35,273 bases of DNA from Rhodobacteraceae bacterium KLH11. GTDB taxonomy: Bacteria; Pseudomonadota; Alphaproteobacteria; Rhodobacterales; Rhodobacteraceae. The stretch covers positions 1,381,307-1,416,579 of the forward strand of contig DS999531.1 in assembly GCA_000158135.1 (NCBI GenBank). Reading direction: 5' to 3'. The translations under genes and the position numbers were made by a program. A model generated the notes under the pieces. The model had not been told where the DNA came from, made no database searches, and saw only the letters and a list, made by a program, of their open reading frames with translations. This document shows positions 7,837-15,673 of the stretch, piece after piece (the first letter of the stretch is position 1; every line of letters begins with the position of its first letter).

Positions 7837-7906
7837 TGGGGGCAGAGCTTGACAAATTGCCACTCAGACCCGACCCGTTGCCCCAGACCGGACGATTGGA
7901 GGCATG

Positions 7907-8941
7907 ATGGCCGAGACAAAGACATTGCTGCGGGCGCTGGCGGGCGAAGTTCAGGACGTGCCGCCGATCTGGATGATGCGTCAGGCCGGGCGCTACCTGC
8001 CTGAATACCGTGCAACGCGCGCGCAGGCCGGGGATTTTCTGTCACTGTGTTACAACCCCGAGCTTGCCGCCGAAGTCACTTTGCAGCCGATCCGCCGCTA
8101 TGGGTTCGACGCGGCAATCCTGTTTGCCGATATCCTTCTGGTGCCGCAGGCTCTGGGTGCGGATCTATGGTTTGTGACGGGTGAAGGGCCGCGCCTGTCC
8201 ACGATCACGCAGCAATCGGATTTTGATGCGCTGAAACCGGTTGAGGATATTCACGAAACCCTCGCACCCGTCTACGAGACAGTGCGCATTCTTTCGCGCG
8301 CGCTTCCGTCCGAGACGACTTTGATCGGTTTTGCAGGCGCGCCCTGGACCGTCGCGACTTATATGATCGCGGGACGGGGCACACCGGATCAGGGCCCGGC
8401 GCATGCGCTGCGGGAAGAGAATACCGCACTGTTTGAGGCTCTGCTGGATCGGATTACGGCAGCCACAATTGAATATCTGTCGGCCCAGATCGAGGCCGGG
8501 GCAGAGGTGGTCAAGATTTTCGACAGCTGGGCGGGGTCTCTGAAAGGCGAAGCGTTTCAGAAATACGCGGTTGAGCCGTGCCGGACTATCACGCAGGCGG
8601 TCAAAGCCCGCCACCCCGGCATTCCTGTCATCGGTTTCCCGCGGCAAGCGGGCGCGGGGTATGTCGGGTTCGCCAAAGCCACCGGCGTGGATTGTGTGGC
8701 GCTGGATAACTCGGTGTCACCTGACTGGGCGGCAGAGAATGTACAGACCGATGTCTGTGTGCAGGGAAATCTGGCCTCGTCACATATGGTGACAGGCGGG
8801 CAGGCGCTGGTGGATGAGACGCGCCAGATCATCAAGGCGTTCTCGAAGGGGCCGCATATCTTCAATCTGGGGCATGGGATCACGCCAGATGCAGATCCCG
8901 GGAATGTTCAGTTGATGATCGATACGGTGCGCGGAAAGTAA
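7907..8941 (+). CDS. hemE: Uroporphyrinogen decarboxylase
   Basis: HemE removes the four acetate carboxyls of uroporphyrinogen III to give coproporphyrinogen III in the cytosol. The protein has 344 residues from ATG 7907, chosen over the adjacent ATG 7904 because GGAGG at 7898-7902 is correctly spaced only for the second. Family signatures are [17 protein letters not shown] near the N-terminus, the catalytic Asp in [30 protein letters not shown] and the C-terminal [15 protein letters not shown]. It is divergent from hemC. Two hairpins follow the stop codon directly and probably terminate it. Confidence 0.98.
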   Translation: MAETKTLLRALAGEVQDVPPIWMMRQAGRYLPEYRATRAQAGDFLSLCYNPELAAEVTLQPIRRYGFDAAILFADILLVPQALGADLWFVTGEGPRLSTITQQSDFDALKPVEDIHETLAPVYETVRILSRALPSETTLIGFAGAPWTVATYMIAGRGTPDQGPAHALREENTALFEALLDRITAATIEYLSAQIEAGAEVVKIFDSWAGSLKGEAFQKYAVEPCRTITQAVKARHPGIPVIGFPRQAGAGYVGFAKATGVDCVALDNSVSPDWAAENVQTDVCVQGNLASSHMVTGGQALVDETRQIIKAFSKGPHIFNLGHGITPDADPGNVQLMIDTVRGK

Positions 8942-8948
8942 GCGGGGC

Positions 8949-9010
8949 AGGGGGCCAGCCCCCTCTTGGCCTGCGGCCAATCACCCCCGGGATATTTTTA
9001 GCCAGATGAA
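8949..9010 (+). repeat. Tandem hairpins plus Rhodobacteraceae-type intergenic repeat after hemE
   Basis: AGGGGGC-ca-GCCCCCT (8949-8964) is followed by TTGGCC-tgc-GGCCAA (8966-8980), then by CCCCCGGGATATTTTTAGCC and AGATGAAG to 9010. From general knowledge, a CCCCGGxxTATTTTTGGCCAGATGAAG-like element recurs after genes in many Rhodobacteraceae. Here the hairpins plus T-tract should terminate hemE. The distal half overlaps the end of the convergent racemase gene and provides its stop codon. Only one copy is in this window. Confidence 0.65.
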
Positions 9011-10092
9011 GCAGGCGGGAGATCATTGAGGATCTCCTGCGTGTGTTCACCCCGTTTCGGACTGGGTTTTGGGGCCCAATTGAAGGTTGAGAACCTTGGC
9101 GCCGCCGCCGCTTGCCGGGTTCCGTTGCGGTCTAGCCATGTTTGGCGTTCTGTATTCATGGGATGGTCCAGAGCTTCCTGCGGCGACAGGACTGGTGCGA
9201 CACAGGCATCGCTGCCGTAAAACAGTTCCATCCATTGGTCGCGCGGTTTGGTGGCAAAGAGATGGGCGAAGCGTTCGGTAAGCCGGGGCCAGTTGGTTTT
9301 GTCATATTGCCGAGAGAAGGCGGGATCGTCAGACAGGCCGAGGATGTCCAGAAAGCGGGCGTAGAATTTCGGCTCCAGACACTGCACTGCGATATGGCCA
9401 CCATCAGCACAAGTGTAAATACGGCTCCAATGTGGGCCGTCCAGCAGGCTTTGGCCCCGGGTGTCCGAGAGGTTTCCGGTCTGGCGCAGGCTCATCAGCA
9501 GGTTCATCATATGGGCAGAGCCATCATAGATGGCGGCGTCGACGATTGTGCCTTTTCCGGTTGCCTGCGCGTTCAGCAGCCCGGCCAGAAGCCCGGCAAC
9601 CAGATACATCGCTCCGCCGCCGATATCGCCGACCAGTGTGGCGGGCGTTTGCGGTGGCTGATCGGGGGCCGAGGCGTACCACAAGGCTCCTGACAGCGCG
9701 ATATAGTTCAGATCGTGCCCGGCTGTGTCGGACAGGGGGCTTTGCTGACCCCAACCGGTCATCCGGCCATAGACCAGTTTGGGGTTGAGCTTTTGGCAGG
9801 TTTCCGGCCCCAGCCCCAGATTTTCCATGACGCCGGGGCGAAAGCCTTCGATCAGGGCATCAGCGGTGGCGATCAGGCGTTTGGCATTGGCGAGGTCCTC
9901 TGGGTCTTTGAGATCCAGTGCGATGGACCGCTTGCCCCGATCCAGCAGGGATTGTTCGGGCATGCCGGGGGTGACAGGGGTGCCCTTGCGATGAATGGTG
10001 ATGACATCTGCGCCCATGTCAGCCAGCCACATGGCGGCAAACGGCCCGGGGCCGAGCCCTTCGATTTCGATGATGCGCATTCCGTTCAGCAT
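8998..10092 (-). CDS. CaiB/BaiF family, alpha-methylacyl-CoA racemase-like
   Basis: The 364-residue class III CoA-transferase fold protein most resembles alpha-methylacyl-CoA racemases, which invert the alpha carbon of branched acyl-CoAs. The residues used by the mycobacterial racemase are present at nearly the same numbers: His126 and Asp127 in GHDLNYIALSG, Asp156 in LVGDIGGG, and a Glu at 240 in VQCLEPKF. True transferases instead use one Asp in a different setting. The start ATG has a good GCAGGAGG ribosome-binding site. The last codons (PASSG, stop) lie inside the repeat shared with the hemE 3' region, so the C-terminus is partly repeat-encoded. It may act in branched-chain lipid or sterol side-chain breakdown. 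Confidence 0.88.
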   Translation of the reverse strand: MLNGMRIIEIEGLGPGPFAAMWLADMGADVITIHRKGTPVTPGMPEQSLLDRGKRSIALDLKDPEDLANAKRLIATADALIEGFRPGVMENLGLGPETCQKLNPKLVYGRMTGWGQQSPLSDTAGHDLNYIALSGALWYASAPDQPPQTPATLVGDIGGGAMYLVAGLLAGLLNAQATGKGTIVDAAIYDGSAHMMNLLMSLRQTGNLSDTRGQSLLDGPHWSRIYTCADGGHIAVQCLEPKFYARFLDILGLSDDPAFSRQYDKTNWPRLTERFAHLFATKPRDQWMELFYGSDACVAPVLSPQEALDHPMNTERQTWLDRNGTRQAAAAPRFSTFNWAPKPSPKRGEHTQEILNDLPPASSG

Positions 10093-10252
10093 GGCGGCCC
10101 TCCTGCGGTCAGGGTTTCGCCAGGCTGTTGTGAATGCAAGCAGAGAATTGCGGGCCGTTGTGTCGGACCGGGCGCAATTGGGTTGCCTGCAGGCGGGGTT
10201 CGGCGCTAGGTCTTTTGAGAACCTGCCGCAGAACTGAAAAAGGGGTTGTTCA

Positions 10253-10768
10253 ATGCAGTTACGCGATACGCGCGAGATTCAGGCCTCTCCAGTGGCAGTC
10301 TATGGTGCGTTGTTGGACCCCGAGGTGCTGAAGGCCTGCATCAGCGGCGCGCAGGAGATCACGGGCAACCCGGTCGACGGGTATCAGGCTACCGTGACGC
10401 AAAAGGTGGGCCCTGTGAAGGCAACTTTCAAAGGCACGGTCACCATGTCCGACATGGTCGAGGCAGAGCGTCTGACCATTGCGGGCGAAGGCAAGGGCGG
10501 CGCAGCGGGGTTTGCCAAGGGCAGCGCGCATGTGACGCTTGCGCCCAGCGACACCGGCGGCACGCAATTGACTTATGAGGTGGAGGCCAAGGTTGGTGGC
10601 AAGCTGGCGCAGCTGGGCAGTCGTTTGATTGATGGGTTTGCCAAGAAGATGGCTGATCAGTTCTTTACCAACCTGCAGGAGCATTTTGAAGGCCCGCCCT
10701 CGCAAGATGCTGATGCCGGAGAGGAAGGTAAAACAGGATGGTTGGGCCGTTTGACCGGCCGCGACTAG
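10253..10768 (+). CDS. CoxG-like SRPBCC family protein
   Basis: The 171-residue protein has the carbon-monoxide-dehydrogenase subunit G (CoxG) pattern. It starts [20 protein letters not shown], followed by [23 protein letters not shown] and the C-terminal [17 protein letters not shown]. The SRPBCC fold binds hydrophobic ligands or anchors partners to the membrane. In carboxydotrophs CoxG recruits CO dehydrogenase, but no coxSML genes are visible here, so this is probably one of the stand-alone homologues of uncertain role. A short acidic/Gly linker ends in [10 protein letters not shown]. It is divergent from the racemase gene over 160 bp. Confidence 0.85.
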   Translation: MQLRDTREIQASPVAVYGALLDPEVLKACISGAQEITGNPVDGYQATVTQKVGPVKATFKGTVTMSDMVEAERLTIAGEGKGGAAGFAKGSAHVTLAPSDTGGTQLTYEVEAKVGGKLAQLGSRLIDGFAKKMADQFFTNLQEHFEGPPSQDADAGEEGKTGWLGRLTGRD

Positions 10769-10776
10769 GCCCTGCG

Positions 10777-10805
10777 CCTATGCGCATCCTGCTGTGCGCA
10801 ATAGG
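10777..10805 (+). other. Imperfect hairpin between coxG-like gene and ABC genes
   Basis: CCTATGCGCA (10777-10786) pairs with TGCGCAATAGG (10795-10805) with one bulged base. There is no T-tract, so it is at most a partial terminator or processing hairpin after the CoxG-like gene. Confidence 0.35.
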
Positions 10806-10859
10806 GGTGTTCCATGGTGGTGCGCCGCGATAGGGTGCAAGGCCAGAACGAGGGAATGC

Positions 10860-11789
10860 ATGACGGCCATTTTGTCTATCCGGGATTTGCGCAAATCCTA
10901 TGCCAATGGTTTTGAGGCGCTGAAAGGTGTCTCGCTGGACATTGAGGAAGGTGAGATTCTGGCGTTGCTGGGGCCCAATGGCGCTGGCAAGACCACTCTG
11001 ATTTCCACCGTGTGCGGTATTACCACGCCGAGTTCGGGTTCCGTCACTGTTGGCGGCCATGACATCCAGACCGAATTTCGCGCCGCGCGCAGGATGATCG
11101 GTCTGGTGCCGCAGGAGATCGCATTGGAGCCGTTCGAGAAGGTCTGGAACACAGTGCGTTTCTCGCGCGGCCTGTTCGGACATGGGCGCGACAACGCGCG
11201 ACTGGAGGAAATCCTGCGCAAGCTGTCGTTATGGGACAAGCGGCGGAACGCGATCAAAGAATTGTCGGGGGGTATGAAGCGCCGGGTGCTGATTGCCAAG
11301 GCCCTGGCACATGAACCACGGGTGCTGTTTCTGGATGAACCGACCGCCGGTGTGGATGTCGAACTGCGCAAGGACATGTGGGAGATCGTGGCCGAGCTGA
11401 AACAGGCTGGTGTCACCATCATCCTGACCACGCATTACATTGAAGAGGCCGAAGCAATCGCTGACCGTGTGGGCGTTATCGACAAGGGGGAACTTTTGCT
11501 GGTTCAGGACAAGGATACGCTGATGGCGCAGATGGGCAAAAAACAGATCGAGGTTATGTTGACCGAGCCGGTTGCGACCATTCCCGAAAACCTTGCCGAA
11601 CATAGTCTGGTTTTGAACGATGCCGGGGACGCGCTGATCTATACCTATGACACCAATGCCGAACGCACCGGGATCACGACGTTGTTGAACGATGTGGCGC
11701 AGGCCGGGCTGGTGTTGCGTGACGTGCAGACAAGGCAGTCGAGCCTTGAAGAAATCTTTGTCAATCTCGTGTCCGGGGGGCCTGCATGA
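10860..11789 (+). CDS. ABC-2 type transporter, ATP-binding protein
   Basis: The ATPase has 309 residues from ATG 10860, preceded by GAGGG. The Walker A motif is GPNGAGKTT (residues 38-46), the Q-loop is in [10 protein letters not shown], the signature is [15 protein letters not shown] and Walker B is [12 protein letters not shown], with the switch His in [10 protein letters not shown]. All residues needed for ATP hydrolysis are present. The roughly 80-residue C-terminal extension is typical of YadG/DrrA/NodI-like exporters. The stop overlaps the start of the permease gene by 4 bp (ATGA), so both are translated as a pair. The substrate cannot be deduced; relatives export lipids, polysaccharides or drugs. 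Confidence 0.95.
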   Translation: MTAILSIRDLRKSYANGFEALKGVSLDIEEGEILALLGPNGAGKTTLISTVCGITTPSSGSVTVGGHDIQTEFRAARRMIGLVPQEIALEPFEKVWNTVRFSRGLFGHGRDNARLEEILRKLSLWDKRRNAIKELSGGMKRRVLIAKALAHEPRVLFLDEPTAGVDVELRKDMWEIVAELKQAGVTIILTTHYIEEAEAIADRVGVIDKGELLLVQDKDTLMAQMGKKQIEVMLTEPVATIPENLAEHSLVLNDAGDALIYTYDTNAERTGITTLLNDVAQAGLVLRDVQTRQSSLEEIFVNLVSGGPA

Positions 11790-12547
11790 ACTGGGCCGCC
11801 GTCGCAGCCATCTACCGGTTCGAAATGGCCCGGTTCTTTCGCACTCTGGCGCAGAGCTTTCTGTCGCCGGTTCTGTCGACCTCATTATATTTCGTGGTCT
11901 TCGGCACAGCCATTGGCAGCCGTATTCAGGAGATCGAGGGCGTCTCTTACGGGGCGTTCATCGTGCCGGGTCTGATCATGTTGTCGGTGGTGATGCTGTC
12001 GATCTCGAACGCGTCGTTCGGCATCTATTTCCCCAAGTTTCTGGGCACGATCTATGAACTGCTTTCAGCGCCGATCAATTTCATAGAAATTGTCATCGGC
12101 TATGTGGGGGCTGCGGCGACCAAGGCGCTGTTTGTGGGGTTGGTCATTCTGGTAACCGCCACCTTCTTTGTCGATATACGCATAGAGCATCCCTTTGCCA
12201 TGGCGGCTTTCCTGATTCTGACCTGCCTCAGCTTTTCGCTGTTGGGTTTTATCGTGGGCATCTGGGCCGGGAATTTTGAGCAGATGTCGCTGGTTCCTCA
12301 ACTTGTTGTGACACCGCTGATTTTCTTGGGCGGTACGTTCTATTCAATCTCGATGCTGCCGCCGCTTTGGCAGACGATCACGTTGTTCAACCCGGTGGTT
12401 TACCTGATTTCTGGCTTTCGCTGGTCGTTCTATGGCATTGCCGATGTCCCCATTTTCTGGAGCCTTCTGGCGATTCTGGCCTTCACCGGCCTGTGCCTTG
12501 CGATCATCGGCTGGATCTTCAAAACCGGCTGGCGTATCCGCAGCTAG
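11786..12547 (+). CDS. ABC-2 type transporter permease
   Basis: The 253-residue inner-membrane protein has six hydrophobic segments. It belongs to the ABC2_membrane family, with the conserved [19 protein letters not shown] near residue 55 and the [15 protein letters not shown] block near 185 that precedes the last two helices, as in YadH/NodJ. It starts inside the stop of the ATPase gene (ATGA) and forms the membrane half of the exporter, presumably as a homodimer with two ATPases. No periplasmic or outer-membrane partner lies alongside. Confidence 0.94.
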   Translation: MNWAAVAAIYRFEMARFFRTLAQSFLSPVLSTSLYFVVFGTAIGSRIQEIEGVSYGAFIVPGLIMLSVVMLSISNASFGIYFPKFLGTIYELLSAPINFIEIVIGYVGAAATKALFVGLVILVTATFFVDIRIEHPFAMAAFLILTCLSFSLLGFIVGIWAGNFEQMSLVPQLVVTPLIFLGGTFYSISMLPPLWQTITLFNPVVYLISGFRWSFYGIADVPIFWSLLAILAFTGLCLAIIGWIFKTGWRIRS

Positions 12548-12651
12548 AGCGTTGCATTTTTGCCCGGCAGGTGTGTGAAATTGGTCCACGTCACATTTAT
12601 GCTTCTGAGTGTCCCTTGTTAACGGCACTGGCGCGCTCTACATCGGCTTCC

Positions 12652-13449
12652 ATGAAACTCAGCCTGCCCTTCGTGAAAAAGCAGCCCCTGGTGGCCGTGG
12701 TGCGCCTGTCCGGTGCAATCGGGATGGCCGGGCGTGGATCGATGAATGCCAACGCCTTGGCACCGGTTCTGGAACGGGCCTTTCGCAAAGGCAAACCGGC
12801 GGCTGTCGCGCTTGAGGTCAACTCTCCGGGTGGTTCGCCGGTTCAAAGCTCTTTGATCGGTGCGCGCATCCGGCGGCTGGCGGATGAGCTGGATATCCCC
12901 GTCTATGCCTTTGTCGAGGACGTTGCCGCATCCGGTGGCTATTGGCTGGCGGCTTCGGCGGATGAGATATGGGCCGATGACAGCTCGGTTCTGGGGTCGA
13001 TCGGAGTGATCTCATCAGGCTTTGGCGCGCATGTCTTTCTGGCGCGGCAAGGGGTTGAACGGCGCGTGCATACGGCGGGGCAGTCGAAATCGATGCTTGA
13101 TCCGTTTGCGCCGGAGAAGAAAGAGGATGTCGCGCGGCTCAAGGTGCTGCTTGGGGATATCCACGAGAATTTCATTGATCATGTGAAAAGCCGCCGGGAT
13201 GGCAAGCTTGATCCCGAGGCCGATCTGTTCAACGGCGAGGTCTGGCTGGCCCGACGCGCGCAGGAACTGGGCCTGATCGATGGCATCGCGCATCTGAAAC
13301 CCAAAATGCAGGAAAGGTTCGGTGACAAGGTCAGGTTCCGCCGCTATGGCCTGCGTAAACCGATCTGGTCGCGCTTTGGGGCGACGGTGGCGCAGGATGC
13401 CATCGCCGGGCTTGAGGAGCGCGCCGCCTATGCGCGTTTCGGGTTGTGA
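12652..13449 (+). CDS. S49 family serine peptidase (SppA/SohB-like)
   Basis: The 265-residue peptidase starts at ATG 12652 (MKLSLPFVKKQPLVAVVRLS); no clear ribosome-binding site is visible. The ClpP-like fold has VALEVNSPGGSPVQSS, the nucleophile Ser in VAASGGYWLAASADEIW and the SVLGSIGVISSGF block. The likely general base Lys is in GQSKSMLDPFAP. The Ser/Lys dyad cuts signal peptides or membrane proteins. There is no clear N-terminal membrane helix, unlike SppA, so it may act at the cytoplasmic face. Its stop is 2 bp before the next small gene, which suggests cotranscription. Confidence 0.92.
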   Translation: MKLSLPFVKKQPLVAVVRLSGAIGMAGRGSMNANALAPVLERAFRKGKPAAVALEVNSPGGSPVQSSLIGARIRRLADELDIPVYAFVEDVAASGGYWLAASADEIWADDSSVLGSIGVISSGFGAHVFLARQGVERRVHTAGQSKSMLDPFAPEKKEDVARLKVLLGDIHENFIDHVKSRRDGKLDPEADLFNGEVWLARRAQELGLIDGIAHLKPKMQERFGDKVRFRRYGLRKPIWSRFGATVAQDAIAGLEERAAYARFGL

Positions 13450-13450
13450 C

Positions 13451-13621
13451 GTGATTATCAAAGCAGTCACCCTGTTCCTGATCGCCATGGGCGCTCTGGC
13501 GATGTTCGGTAAGCTACGCTTTCCGGGTCAGAAACGTCTGAGCTCAGCCAAGTGCCCCCGCTGTGGGCGTTTTCGGATCGGCAAAGGTCCGTGCCCCTGC
13601 GAAAAAGGAGGCCGTGGATGA
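13451..13621 (+). CDS. 56-residue membrane-anchored CPxC/CPC protein
   Basis: This is a short gene starting with GTG at 13451 (VIIKAVTLFLIAMGALAMFG). One membrane helix is followed by a basic linker and a cysteine cluster, KCPRCGRFRIGKGPCPCEK, which could hold one zinc ion through four cysteines. It begins one base after the S49 peptidase stop, and its own stop overlaps the ATG of the cation exchanger (ATGA). That tight packing on both sides, plus the ordered motif, supports a real translated product. I know of no established function; it resembles short conserved proteins of this family. Confidence 0.75.
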   Translation: MIIKAVTLFLIAMGALAMFGKLRFPGQKRLSSAKCPRCGRFRIGKGPCPCEKGGRG

Positions 13622-14580
13622 CGGCATGGCTGTATTCCGGCCTTGGCTTGCTGATCCTGCTGCTGGCTGGCGACGCGCTGGTTCGCGGTGCGGTCAACCT
13701 CAGCCTGCGGCTGGGTGTTCCGGCGCTGATCGTCAGCCTGACCATCGTGGCCTTTGGCACCTCGGCCCCCGAGCTGCTGATTGCGATCAGCGCTATCATG
13801 GAAAACGCACCGGGTATCGCGCTGGGGAATGTAGTGGGCTCGAACACCGCGAATATCCTGCTGGTTCTGGGCCTGCCGGCGTTACTGGCAACATTGCACA
13901 CGAGCGAATGCGACAGCCGCAAGAACTATATTTTCATGCTGCTCGCGTCGATTTTGTTTATTGGTCTGGCCTTCTGTGGCGTGTTCAATCTGATCAGCGG
14001 CGCCATCCTGCTGGCCGCTTTGGCATTGGTTCTGGCAAATGCCTTCCGCGAGGCGCGCGCGCATCGCAAAGCCTGTGGTGAGGCCTGTGCGGATGATGAC
14101 GATCTGGATGGCCTTGAAGAAGCCGATCCTGACATGCCCTATTGGAAGGTTTCGGTCTACCTGATCCTCGGGTTGATTGGCCTGCCGATGGGGGCGCACC
14201 TGTTGGTCGAAAACGCCACGGTCATCGCGCGCGAATATGGTGTCAGCGAAACGGTCATCGGCCTGACGCTGATCGCCGTGGGCACGTCTCTGCCGGAACT
14301 TGCCACGACGGTTATGGCGGCTTTGCGTCGTCAGGCGGATGTGGCGCTGGGCAATGTGATCGGGTCGAACATGTTCAACCTGCTGGCCATTATCGGCATC
14401 GCGACGCTGTTCGGAAACATCCCCGTTGACCCCGAGTTTCTGCGGTTTGACCTGTGGGTGATGCTGGGTGCCTCGCTGCTGCTGATGCCGTTTGTGTTCT
14501 TCAAAAAGGATATCACGCGGGTCTGGGGCCTGATCCTGACGCTGCTTTACGTGATCTATGTGATCAGCCTTCTGGCCTGA
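13618..14580 (+). CDS. CaCA-type Na+/Ca2+ (cation) exchanger, YrbG-like
   Basis: The 320-residue protein starts at ATG 13618 with AAGGAGG upstream, overlapping the previous stop. It has the two inverted alpha repeats of the calcium/cation antiporter superfamily. The first holds AFGTSAPELLIAISAI and GIALGNVVGSNTANILLV, the second AVGTSLPELATTVMAA and DVALGNVIGSNMFNLLAI. The Glu residues in both repeats coordinate the transported ion. About ten membrane helices are separated by a central acidic cytoplasmic loop (ACADDDDLDGLEEADPD). It should expel Ca2+ in exchange for Na+ or H+. Confidence 0.94.
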   Translation: MTAWLYSGLGLLILLLAGDALVRGAVNLSLRLGVPALIVSLTIVAFGTSAPELLIAISAIMENAPGIALGNVVGSNTANILLVLGLPALLATLHTSECDSRKNYIFMLLASILFIGLAFCGVFNLISGAILLAALALVLANAFREARAHRKACGEACADDDDLDGLEEADPDMPYWKVSVYLILGLIGLPMGAHLLVENATVIAREYGVSETVIGLTLIAVGTSLPELATTVMAALRRQADVALGNVIGSNMFNLLAIIGIATLFGNIPVDPEFLRFDLWVMLGASLLLMPFVFFKKDITRVWGLILTLLYVIYVISLLA

Positions 14581-14603
14581 TCCGACAGAGGGGAGGAAAG
14601 CCT

Positions 14604-15383
14604 ATGACCCGAGCATTGGTGACAGGCGCGGGGATACGCCTTGGCCGTGCCATGGCGCTTTATCTAGCGAAACGGGGAATGGATGTGGCTGTTCATTATG
14701 CCAGTTCGGAACAGCCCGCGCTTGAGACTGTGGCCGAGGTGCAAGCGCTGGGCCGAACCTCGGTGGCGCTGCAGGCCGATCTGCTGGACGAGGCGCAGGT
14801 CAGCGCGTTGTTGCCCCGCGCGGCCGAAGCGCTGGGCGGGCCGATTACCTGTTTGGTCAACAATGCCTCAATCTTTGAATATGACAATATCCATACGGCT
14901 ACCCGCCTGAGCTGGGATCGGCATATCGAAAGCAACCTGCGCGCGCCATTTGTTCTGACGCAAGCCATGGCCGCGCAAGGGCTTCAGCCTGAACTGGACG
15001 ATCAGGGCGAACCCCGCGCGGTTGGCCTGATCGTGAATATGGTGGATATGCGGGTGCGCAAACTGACGCCCGAGTTCATGTCGTACACGATCGCCAAGAT
15101 GGGATTGTGGGCCCTGACCCGGACGGCTGCGCAATCGCTGACACCGGCGATCCGTGTGAACGCGATTGGCCCCGGCCCGACCATGCAGGGCCACCAGCAA
15201 AGCGCGGAACATTTCAAGGCGCAGCGCGAGAATACGATACTGAAACGTGGCTCAAACCCGTCCGATATCGCTGCTGCGCTCGGCTATTTTCTGGATGCAG
15301 ATGCCGTCACCGGCCAGCTTTTATGCGTTGATGGCGGGCAGCATCTGGGGTGGCAGACGCCAGATGTTCTGGGTGTGGAATAG
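14604..15383 (+). CDS. Pteridine reductase-like SDR oxidoreductase (PTR1/FolM type)
   Basis: The 259-residue short-chain dehydrogenase starts at ATG 14604 after GGGAGGAAAG. The NAD(P) site is TGAGIRLGRAMA (residues 7-18), and NNAS is at 86-89. The catalytic centre is Asp148 (in VNMVDMR), Tyr161 and Lys165 (YTIAK). Asp in place of the usual Ser is the arrangement of PTR1 and FolM, which reduce dihydropteridines or dihydrofolate with NADPH. The C-terminus CVDGGQHLGWQTPDV closes the fold. It lies 23 bp after the exchanger stop, possibly in one transcript. A pterin role fits a molybdopterin/folate-producing cell but the exact substrate is unproven. Confidence 0.85.
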   Translation: MTRALVTGAGIRLGRAMALYLAKRGMDVAVHYASSEQPALETVAEVQALGRTSVALQADLLDEAQVSALLPRAAEALGGPITCLVNNASIFEYDNIHTATRLSWDRHIESNLRAPFVLTQAMAAQGLQPELDDQGEPRAVGLIVNMVDMRVRKLTPEFMSYTIAKMGLWALTRTAAQSLTPAIRVNAIGPGPTMQGHQQSAEHFKAQRENTILKRGSNPSDIAAALGYFLDADAVTGQLLCVDGGQHLGWQTPDVLGVE

Positions 15384-15673
15384 GCTTAACCGCCACAAGT
15401 TTTGCACCGCTCTCGTTTCCGTTACCTGGATGTTACAAAAATGTCTTTTTTTTCATACACTTGCGTTGTTTAATAAAAAATATCACATAAAAACAAGAGC
15501 TTAAAATAGTGCCTATTTTTTGTGCAGATCAACGAAAGGGTAAGGATTCAAGGGAAAATAACGATGCCCCTAAAGTTATCTGCATACTTATCCACAGAAG
15601 TCGTGGATTTGTTTCCTCTTGATTTGGCGCACTCAAGATTGCAGCCAGGGTCAGAGAATCATATTTCTGTCCC
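15384..15673. other. AT-rich intergenic region upstream of uvrC
   Basis: This 290-bp gap is by far the most AT-rich part of this half of the window, with A/T tracts at 15441-15535. It holds DnaA-box-like sites (separate entry) and TTAACC at 15386-15391, a possible CtrA half-site. No reading frame or clear terminator is visible. It should contain the uvrC promoter. I see no LexA-type GTTC-N7-GTTC site. Confidence 0.5.
15576..15596 (+). promoter_or_regulatory. Perfect DnaA box with a degenerate neighbour
   Basis: TTATCCACA at 15588-15596 is an exact consensus DnaA box. TTATCTGCA at 15576-15584 differs at two positions and lies 12 bp before it in the same orientation. They are about 80 bp upstream of uvrC and next to an AT-rich tract. 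They could be a DnaA regulatory site; two boxes are too few to call an origin. Confidence 0.5.

Noticed and set aside
10253..10768. CO dehydrogenase operon inferred from the CoxG-like gene
   Set aside because: No coxS, coxM or coxL genes are in the neighbourhood; stand-alone CoxG homologues are common.
15384..15673. Chromosomal replication origin
   Set aside because: Only one perfect and one poor DnaA box are present and dnaA, parAB or gidAB are not nearby; insufficient without GC-skew data.
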